From positions 62,001 to 126,000 of the forward strand of contig NZ_JADDXU010000015.1 in assembly GCF_015163075.1 (NCBI RefSeq): DNA of 64,000 nucleotides, given 5' to 3'. The first letter of the stretch is position 1, and every line of letters begins with the position of its first letter. The notes under the pieces are model-generated. The model saw nothing but the letters and a program-made list of their open reading frames with translations. It had not been told where the DNA came from and did no database searches. This document shows positions 25,117 through 32,800 of this stretch, in pieces. The translations under genes and the position numbers were made by a program. Source of the DNA: Streptomyces justiciae (GTDB lineage Bacteria > Actinomycetota > Actinomycetes > Streptomycetales > Streptomycetaceae).

Positions 25117-25617
25117 TCAGACGAGGTGGATCGTGAAGCGCCTCACGATCTTGGGGTCCGTGGCGATCGTGTCGGAGTGGACCGAGCCGCGTGCCTTCTC
25201 GTACTTCCCGGTGCCGCCAGTGATCGCGCTGTCGAAGGGACCCTGGTCGACGTAGTTGAAGTACACCCCCTGCGTGGTGAGTTGGCCGCCGGGGAGGATG
25301 TAGGTCACGAGGCACTGCTCCGCTTCGTCGGCGCCGCCCCGGGTGGTGGTGCAGGTGCCGTGGGTCTCGCCGACCTTGTTGTGCGCCTCGTCGAAGAGGT
25401 CCGAGCGGACGACGACTTGATCGCCCTGCGAGACGCTGCCAGGGGTGACGGGGAAGCGGGTCAGCTGGACCACCTCGGCCAGGACTGTGATGATCCGGGC
25501 CTTACCCCTGGCGTGGGCGGAACCGGTGTCCGTCGCGGCGGCCGCGACGGGGGTGCAGGCGAGGAAGGTGACCAGCGTGGCCGTGCCGAGGCAGGCCGCT
25601 CTGATGGGGCGCATCAT
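25117..25617 (-). CDS. Secreted allene-oxide-cyclase-like / dirigent-like barrel protein
   Basis: The product has 166 residues from ATG 25617 after CAGGAG; a second ATG follows directly. The signal peptide is cleaved near VAAAATDTG. The mature protein has the AOC-barrel pattern: PGSVSQGDQVVVRSDLFDEA, then GTCTTTR, QCLVTYILPGGQLTTQGVY, and FDSAITGGTGKYEKARGSV. The GGTGKY.(n)ARG signature is typical of plant allene oxide cyclase/dirigent relatives in actinomycetes. The ligand or reaction is unknown. It is a single gene. Confidence 0.8.
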   Translation of the reverse strand: MMRPIRAACLGTATLVTFLACTPVAAAATDTGSAHARGKARIITVLAEVVQLTRFPVTPGSVSQGDQVVVRSDLFDEAHNKVGETHGTCTTTRGGADEAEQCLVTYILPGGQLTTQGVYFNYVDQGPFDSAITGGTGKYEKARGSVHSDTIATDPKIVRRFTIHLV

Positions 25618-25686
25618 GCGACTCCTGAGGTTGATGTTGGGGAATGACCGGATAGCGAACTTCCATCCGATTCCGTTCGATTCCCT

Positions 25687-26493
25687 TCATAACCTCGACT
25701 CCGCCGCCGCACGGAGCACCCGGGCACGAACCACCGGCGCATCCAGCCGGTCGGACCAAAGCCAGCTGGTGGAGCTCGACACGAAGCCAAACGGCAGCTC
25801 CAGGCGATCCGGGGCCATGAGCTCCTCATCGGCGACGATTCCGCCCGTCGGCCCGTCGGCGGCGATGACACCTTCGCTGACGATCACCGAGCGCGGGCAG
25901 AGCTTCAGGGCGGCCCGGAGCGGGACATCAGTTGGGCACGGTGCCATCGACGATCCTGGATCGATGTCCTCCAGCGCCTCCAAGCGGGCCGGTGACAGCT
26001 CCCCGGCATAGGACAGGCCGGTCACCCGGTTCCGACCTACGCAGACACGGGGCGGGAATGTCTGTACGTCGATGCCGGCGTAGAAGTCAGCCAGCTCCCC
26101 GGTGGCAAGCCGAGCCTCGGCCTCCGGCAGATCGGGTCGGTCGGGGTCGGCCCTGCTGATGAGGTAGTTGGCGAGGGCCACGTGCTCGTGGTCGAGCCGG
26201 GCACGGTCGCCCGGCAGGGTCAGAGCTCGCGCAGCGGTCGACGATCGGGTCGAGACGCGATAGCCCCGCCGGGGATGGCCCTTCGGGCAGAGTTCTACGG
26301 CTTTCTGACTGAGAGCGAGGGCATCGGTGAGGTCCGCGCGGGCACGGCGCGAGTGGAATCGCCGTCGGTGGACGTCGGCGACAATCGAGATCCGTTCGCC
26401 GAGGTCGCCGTCTGCGTCATCGTCCGTCAGACGCTCCTCGATCCCCTGGATCTCCAGGGCGTACAGGTCGGCGCCCGTGATCGTCGCTGTAGG
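25687..26493 (-). pseudogene. C-terminal part of the frameshifted TPR protein
   Basis: This +1 frame continues the TPR gene upstream. It starts within TATITGADLYALEIQGIEER and goes on with LGERISIVADVHRRRFHSRR, LSQKAVELCPKGHPRRG and a C-terminal domain ending ARVLRAAAESRL. Removing one base from the C-run on this strand (G5 at 26492-26496 of the plus strand) would join it to the 624-residue upstream frame and give a protein of about 870 residues. The C-terminal 170 residues (YAGELSPARLEALEDIDPG, SVIVSEGVIAADGPTGGIVA) are not a CHAT protease. Alternatively GTG near 26522 could start a separate gene. Confidence 0.6.
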
Positions 26494-28291
26494 GGGCGGC
26501 ACTGCGCACCCTGGTGGCACTGTCGCCCGCGATCTGGGCGAGGGCACCCACGGCCCGCGCCCAGGCGAGATGCTTGTGATCCGCGTAGCCATGCTCTTCA
26601 GCGTCCAGAAGGTACGCCTGAAGGACGTCCGACATCTTGGAGGCTCGTTCGGCCTCGGTAACGTCGCCGTGTTCGTCGGACTGTTGAAGAGCCTCTGAGC
26701 GCTCCAGCACGTCCTCGGCTTCGGCCAGCAGCGTGGCATCGGGTTCGTGCGCGTACAGCATGACGAGGGCGAGCCCCAGTTCCCAGAGGAACCTGCGCGC
26801 TCTGTCCTGCCCTGGCCCGGCCTTCTCGACGCAGAGGCGGCGCAGCCTGAGTACCTCGGCGAGCAGTGCGGGGTCATCGGCCGCGCCGCTCAGCCGGAGG
26901 ACGGCGTCGGCGTGCCCGGCCAAGATCATGTCGATGAGTTCGCCGTCGGGCCGGGTCTGTTCGACGGCGAGTCGGGTGAGCGTGACCGCCCGGCGCAGCA
27001 TGGTCAGGGCGGCTTCCGACCTCTCCAGGGGAGCCTCGGCCTGCAGTTGCGTGGCGATGACGTCGAGGTGGCCGGGATGGCACGGCGCGTCGTCTACGCC
27101 GGGTTCGATTCCGTCGGGCAAGTCGACGGAGAAGATTCTCCGGATGAGGTCGGGCCGGGCGTCGGGGGCAAGCCTGCTCAGCGCGAGCGCGAGGTCCTCG
27201 GTGTGAAAGGGGTCTTCCTCGATGAGGAACCGGCACCATGCCAGTAGGCCGACGGCGTGGGCGGCGGGCCGGTCCTCGTCCGCGAGGCTCCAGAGGCGGG
27301 CGGCGAGTGCAAGTGCCTCGGCGTCGGTGACGGCCGCACCGTCGCCACGCACGAACCGATCCAGCCGGTCCATGGTGTCGGTGAAGAGTTCCGTTGCCGG
27401 GGCAACCGTCTCGAAGCCTGCCACGAGTTCGCTGAGGCCGTCGTACGGAACGTGCCCCAGGGAACGGGGGGCAGCTGCGCTCGGCTCGCCGGTTGCGGCC
27501 CGGGACATGCGGTCGAGGACGCGCGCGGCACCGTACAGGTTCCTGTTGATCCGGCCGTGGTCGGGGTGATCCGGTGTGATGATCGCCAGAGCGGCACGCA
27601 GTGTCCGCACGGCTTCGTCCAGATCGACGACAGAGCCGGTCTTCTCGCCTCTGGCCCGCAGCACGCCGGCGAGATTCGACACGATGATTGCCCGGTCGGA
27701 GTCGTCGACGCGGACGACCACGGTGGCGTCGCGCAGCAGGCGGATCGCTTCGTCCAAGTCGGCTGGCGTATCTCGCGTCGCTCCTCTGGATTGGAGGGCG
27801 ACGCCGAGGTTGGCCAGGCACCAGCCGCGCCGGAAGTGGCCCGGTGGGGTGGACGCCACAGCGCCCCGAAGTGCCTCGATTGCCGCGTCCAAGTCGGCGG
27901 GATCGCCCAGGTCGTCGTAGCTCAGCTCCAGGGTGAGCCCGAGATTGGTCAGGTGCATACCGCGCATCGGATGTCCGACGGGCGTCAGCCGGACGGCTGC
28001 GCTCAGTGTCTCAATCGCAAGCCGCAGTTGGCGTGGATCGCGAAAGCGTAAGTAGCGCGCGTGATGGTAGGCCCACCGTTGGGAAAGAGCGCCACGGCGA
28101 ACGCCACGCAGAGGGTTGCCCGCGTCGACGGCCAGGCCCTTTGCCGTGCGTGTCAGCTGTCCGACGGAGCGTGCGGCCTGGTCGCTCTTCCCGGCTTTCG
28201 ACACGATCCATACGCCAGTGCCGAGCGCCAGCCCTCCGAGTACGGCAACTCCCGCCCTGCGCACCGTGGTTGGCGACGGTCCTCGCTTCAC
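26417..28291 (-). CDS. TPR-repeat protein with N-terminal membrane anchor (frameshifted)
   Basis: The frame has 624 residues from GTG 28291, 7 nt after GGGGAGGGGA. A membrane helix (RRAGVAVLGGLALGTGVWIV, residues about 11-31) is followed by tetratricopeptide-like repeats. The recurring element is HP.RG..L.NLG..L..R....GD..DLD.AI..LR.A, which also appears in actinobacterial CHAT proteins. The last 35 residues (DSATRVRSAAPYSDDHGRRP onward) come from the wrong frame after the C-run at 26492-26496. It sits 620 nt downstream of the CHAT operon on the same strand and may be a related sensor. Confidence 0.7.
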   Translation of the reverse strand: MKRGPSPTTVRRAGVAVLGGLALGTGVWIVSKAGKSDQAARSVGQLTRTAKGLAVDAGNPLRGVRRGALSQRWAYHHARYLRFRDPRQLRLAIETLSAAVRLTPVGHPMRGMHLTNLGLTLELSYDDLGDPADLDAAIEALRGAVASTPPGHFRRGWCLANLGVALQSRGATRDTPADLDEAIRLLRDATVVVRVDDSDRAIIVSNLAGVLRARGEKTGSVVDLDEAVRTLRAALAIITPDHPDHGRINRNLYGAARVLDRMSRAATGEPSAAAPRSLGHVPYDGLSELVAGFETVAPATELFTDTMDRLDRFVRGDGAAVTDAEALALAARLWSLADEDRPAAHAVGLLAWCRFLIEEDPFHTEDLALALSRLAPDARPDLIRRIFSVDLPDGIEPGVDDAPCHPGHLDVIATQLQAEAPLERSEAALTMLRRAVTLTRLAVEQTRPDGELIDMILAGHADAVLRLSGAADDPALLAEVLRLRRLCVEKAGPGQDRARRFLWELGLALVMLYAHEPDATLLAEAEDVLERSEALQQSDEHGDVTEAERASKMSDVLQAYLLDAEEHGYADHKHLAWARAVGALAQIAGDSATRVRSAAPYSDDHGRRPVRPGDPGDRGASDGR

Positions 28292-28913
28292 GCGGATCTC
28301 CCCTCCCCGTGGGTGCGCATCGTGGCACCCAGGTCAGTCTGCCCGCAGATCGTCAGTTATCTGGTCAATATGCGGATATTCCGGCTCACGGTCGCCACTG
28401 TTGCGTGCGACGAGGGCATGAGCGCGGGGGCCGACTGCAGCTCGGTGTCGAGGCTCCGCCTGGGGCGGGTTGCGCGGCGGAGGTCGTGGCCCGAGAACCT
28501 CCGAATCGTCACCGCTCAACGTCTTAAACCGCATTACGGGCCATTGCGCGGGCTCCAACTCCGGGCGTGTACGTGGTGTTTCGCTGTCCCGCAACCGCGC
28601 CGCTGCGCTGCTCCCGAGTGCGACCCGCCACTTGGGCGGCGCGTGTGACACCTCCCGGCTGCCCTGTCCACGACCTCCCTCTGCGCGAAGAGCGTCTCCA
28701 AGCTGTGAACGGCTTCCTGACCCAGCTTGTTCACCTGGTGCAACGGCTCGCGAGGGGAGTTCCCGCACCGGACTCACCCTCTTGAAATCCTCGGCACCCT
28801 TCAGAACATCCCGAGGTGCTGGACCGTCGTCTGCCATCACCTGCCAACAGCCCCTGCCCAGCAGGACACACACAACGCCAAGATCGAGGCAGACCTAGCT
28901 GAATGGCTTGGGC
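28292..28913. other. Long intergenic stretch, possible decayed gene
   Basis: Two minus frames contain coherent pieces that would join with one frameshift. MADDGPAPRDVLKGAEDFKR begins near 28840 and HQVNKLGQEAVHSLETLFAQ lies near 28740-28680. No known family is recognised and no complete frame exists, so I do not call a gene. Confidence 0.4.
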
Positions 28914-29567
28914 TCAGCACTTTTCCACGGGTGTCAGGTTGCGGATGGTATCGAGCGGGATGATCTCTTCTCCTTTGTCGGTCATCAGGACCATGTCGTG
29001 AGCGGTGACGCGGGCGCTGGTTCCGCAGACCGTGGTGTCTGATGTCGTCAGCCTGAGCAGTGGATCGCCCTTGGCCGGGCCGTACCAGGTGACCGCGACG
29101 GCGAAGACGAGCAGGGCCGCGCACGCGAGGGTGGCGATGATGCCGTGACGCAGGTTCCGTGCCGCGTTCAGGGCCTCATGGTGCTGGGCGACGGCCTCGG
29201 GCAGCAGGTCGTTGAGGGCGATGACGCGGGGTCGGCCGTGGGCGGAGTGCAGGAGCTTGAGCGCGCCGACGGTTCCGGCGGCGAGGGCAAGCAGCAGGAG
29301 CAGTCCCACCATGGCTGCGACCGGGTCGGCCAGGGTGGACACGTCTGACCGGCCCTTGACCAGGCCGAAGCCGACCAGCCCCGCCAGCAGCGCGCCGAGC
29401 CCGTTGCGCCATGCCAGTGCCGTGGCGCGTACCCGCGTGAGTTCGGTGCGTACGACACTGTCGCGGTACTGCGCGCGCCGCAGATCAGTGGTGGTCGCCG
29501 GCGGACCGGGCCTCGGCCGGCGTACGGGCTGTCCCGGCGGCTCAGAGGAGGAAGTTCCAGTAGGCAC
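28914..29567 (-). CDS. Membrane protein, third gene of the CHAT operon
   Basis: The product has 217 residues from GTG 29567, whose start lies inside the preceding gene (26-nt overlap), so translation is coupled. A disordered proline-rich N-terminus and a charged helix (DLRRAQYRDSVVRTELTRVR) lead to three hydrophobic spans near residues 55-73, 82-102 and 143-163. A C-terminal extracytoplasmic or cytoplasmic domain (DPLLRLTTSDTTVCGTSARV, then EIIPLDTIRNLTPVEKC) follows. No family is recognised. As the membrane partner of a CHAT protein it is a candidate effector or substrate. Confidence 0.75.
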   Translation of the reverse strand: MPTGTSSSEPPGQPVRRPRPGPPATTTDLRRAQYRDSVVRTELTRVRATALAWRNGLGALLAGLVGFGLVKGRSDVSTLADPVAAMVGLLLLLALAAGTVGALKLLHSAHGRPRVIALNDLLPEAVAQHHEALNAARNLRHGIIATLACAALLVFAVAVTWYGPAKGDPLLRLTTSDTTVCGTSARVTAHDMVLMTDKGEEIIPLDTIRNLTPVEKC

Positions 29568-29886
29568 CGCACCCCACCCTGCCCTCCGGTCGTCCCTCGT
29601 GTGGCTCCTGGCACGTGCACATGACCGTCTCGATGCCGCTTGTGGCGGTGGACGGGTGGGAACGGGTCCCCTTCACGGTCTCCTGGAAGAGCGGGATGTC
29701 GATGGGCGCGGAACAGCGGGGGCACGGGCCGCACAGGATCCGTAAGCCGACGCCGTGCTCATGGATGACGAAGGTGTCTGCCGCCGAGTCGGCGAAACCG
29801 GGCTCGGTCGTCTCCAGGTAGGGCAGTATCACGTCCGGTCCGTTCGACGAGGGCCTCAAGGCCCTATGTGGATGAAGGGTATCCAT
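29542..29886 (-). CDS. Small cysteine-rich protein, second gene of the CHAT operon
   Basis: The frame has 114 residues from ATG 29886, overlapping the CHAT gene by 31 nt. A GTG 17 codons... further in (VILPYLETT) is an alternative start. The acidic first half is followed by CGPCPRC and CTCQEPHEGRPEGRVGCGAYW. The six to seven cysteines and two histidines suggest one zinc site. I recall the PHPGRPEGR.GCGAYW ending from short Streptomyces proteins of unknown role. Overlaps on both sides place it in one operon with the CHAT gene and the membrane protein. Confidence 0.7.
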   Translation of the reverse strand: MDTLHPHRALRPSSNGPDVILPYLETTEPGFADSAADTFVIHEHGVGLRILCGPCPRCSAPIDIPLFQETVKGTRSHPSTATSGIETVMCTCQEPHEGRPEGRVGCGAYWNFLL

Positions 29887-32800
29887 GTGCTCGGGTGACG
29901 GGGCGACGTCCGGCGAACGTGCCCGATGGCCTCGTGCAGCGCGCGGGCTGTGTTCTGCGCGGTGAGCCGCCCCGAGTGCAGGAGGTGGCGATAGACCTGA
30001 TCGGAGATGTCGGCTGCGACCGGATCGTAGACGGACCAGAGTGTGGCGATGACGTGGCGGCTGCCGCTGTAGTGCAGGGCTGCGGCGAGGGTCATGGCCT
30101 CGTCGGTGAGTTCGGTTCCGCCGGTGGCGGTCTTGCAGGCGGACAGCAGCGTCAGCTCGGCGTGCCCGCTCGTCCCGGCGATGTCCACGATGGACAGCAC
30201 GCCGTCGCTCAGCAGCACCCCGCCGCGCGATGGATCACGCAGATCCTGGTCTCCGTGGCAGCTGAAGTGGATCCAGGAGTGGTGTGCCAGCTCCCGCCGT
30301 ACGGCCTCGCGGGTCGCGGCGGCACCTTCGAGGAGCGTGCGCTGTGTGGCGTGCACCCGGTTCAGGAGGAGGTCGCGCTCGCGTGCGACGTTGGGAAGCG
30401 GCTGCTGTCCCTCGCTCTCGGGAAGGGCAACGATCAGCAACCGGGCCGGGTCCATCGGTGCGGGGGCCGAGCGCGCGGCCTGGAACGCCCGGATGGTCGG
30501 CGTGTAGGAGGAGACGACGCGTTCGATCACGGACCCGTCGGGGTGGCGGCCCGCGGCGTGCAGCGGCAGGAGCGTGAGCGGGCCGGTGGGGCACCACCAG
30601 ACACGCGGTGTCCCTTGGGGGTCGAGGTGGTGCAGCACCGGCGCGGCGATGGTGTCCCACAGCCATTCGAGGGTGTCGGTGAGGGTCCGCTCCATTGCCG
30701 CCCGGGCGCGGACGACGGCCATGCCGGCCGCCTGGTGGCGCTGGAGCGCGGCGAGATCGCCGGATTGGGCCTCGGCACTCGCGGTCGCCGCCTCCGCCTG
30801 GACGCGCTGTACCTCCTGGAGCGCGACGAGATAGGTGTTCGTGCGGCTGACGGCATTCTGCACGGTCAGCCCGGGCAGGTCGACTGTGGTCACCGTGTGC
30901 CCGTCGAGGATCAGCGCGTCGGAACGCCATTCGCTGGTGGTCACCACGACGATCGCCCCGTCGATGCCCTCCTGAAGGGCGTCGATGGACGGAGGGCGCA
31001 GGAAGCGGCTGTGCCCCGGCAGTTCACGTATGCGGTCCACGACCTGGCGCCACCGGCGCGCGGCCTCGATCCGGTCCTGTACCGCCTGAAGGCTGCCCGG
31101 GGCCGCGACCGCCTCGTGGTCGCGGTGCCCGGCGGCCAGCCGGGCGCTCAGCTGCGTGAACTCCTCGGCGAGATCGGGGGCGAGGGCGCGAAGGGCGCTG
31201 AGGTCCTGGCGGGCGTGCAGGGCCTCTGCCATGAGGATGCCGCGCACTTGCTCCAGCAGCTCCACGGCACGCTCGGGGCGGCTCGCCGACAGCGCAGCGG
31301 CGGCCACGGTCCGTGGCAGCCAGGAGCTGTCGCGCAGGCCCAGCTCCCGGTCGGCCCGCCGCAATGCCGGGCCTACGTGAACGAGCAGCAGACCGGCCGC
31401 CGTCTCGCAGGCGCGCAGTGCGTCTTCCGGGTCCTCAAGCCGCATGGCCAGGCTCGCCCAGGCCTTCGCGGAGATGAGCCGGTTGTGGTTCGTCCCGGAT
31501 TCCGCCGTCGCCACCTGCGCCTCGAGCCGCCGAGCCCGTTCGAGGCCGGTGGCGTCGGCCGACTGCTCGGCCTCGGCGACGAGGACCTGGGCCAGGACGT
31601 GCCGCATGCGGTCGATGCCTGGGTGGTCGTCGTTGCCGGGCAGGACCTCCTCCAGGGCTCGTCGGGCTTCGGTCAGCGGCGAGGCGTCGCCGGTGCGTCG
31701 GTGAATCAAGAGCAGGGTCTCGGCGAGCCCGATCGCGCCGAGCATGGCGAAGGCGGGATTGTCCACGGCGCAGGCCCGGGCCGCCCGTGCGGTGTCGGCG
31801 GCCTCGTTGAGGAGGTCGATGTCCTCGTCAAGCTCGCCCAGAGTCTGGAGCACAGATCGGAGACTGTCGAGGTAGAGCCCGCGATACGGATAGCCGACCG
31901 GTACGGCTGCGGCTGCCTGGCGCCCGACTCGTACGCTCTCGCGCAGGTCGGCAGCGTCGCCGGTGTGCTCGTAGCGCAGGGACAGGCACTGGGCGAGGGT
32001 GTTCCTGGCTCCGGTCAGGTGGCCGCCACGACCGTCAACGGCCCGGCGGGCCAAGGCGATGGCCTCGTCCAGGACCTCCGAAGCCCCGGTATAGGTGTAG
32101 TACTCGCTCAGGCCGGTCGCGAAGTTGCCGAGCGCACGCCGCTGATCCTCGTCCTCCGGCGGGCCGGCGGGCAGGTACTCGCGTCCGATCTGGATGCCCC
32201 GCTCCATCAGGTCCACGTCGCCGGCCACCCGGCCGCGTTCAATGAGCACCTCGGCGAGCGTCAGCTGGGCGAACCAGTCGGAGTCCGGGTGCCGGGCGGC
32301 CCGCTGGGCGCGGTCGAGTGTGTCGTCCAGGCGGCTGCGATCGCCCAGATCACTGTGCAGGCGCTGTAGCACCCAGGTACCGGCCTCGAGGCGCAGCAGG
32401 AGTTCCGGGTCGTCGTCGGGGGTCCGCGCGAGGACCTCGTCCGCCAGCTCGATCTCCTCGCGAAGGAGTGTGACGTCGCGGGTGCGCAGGTAGTTCTCGC
32501 GCAGGGCGGTGACGAGTGCCGCCTGGTATGCGGTGCGCCTGGGGTCGTCGGGGTGCGCGGCGCTCACCGCGTTGCGCAACGCGGTGAGCGCACTGGCGCG
32601 TAGGGACTGGTCCGCCAGGGTGTCGGCGAAGGACAGGAGGGTCAGGCCGATCACCGCGAGCTGTGCCGGGGTGACCGGCTCGGCCACCGCGGGAACCTGG
32701 ACGTTCGCGAGAAGGGCCTGGGCAGCGCGTCGTACTGCGTCGGGGTCGCCGTCGGCCTGGGCCATGCCCGCGATCTCCACGGCCAGAGACTGGGCTTGAG

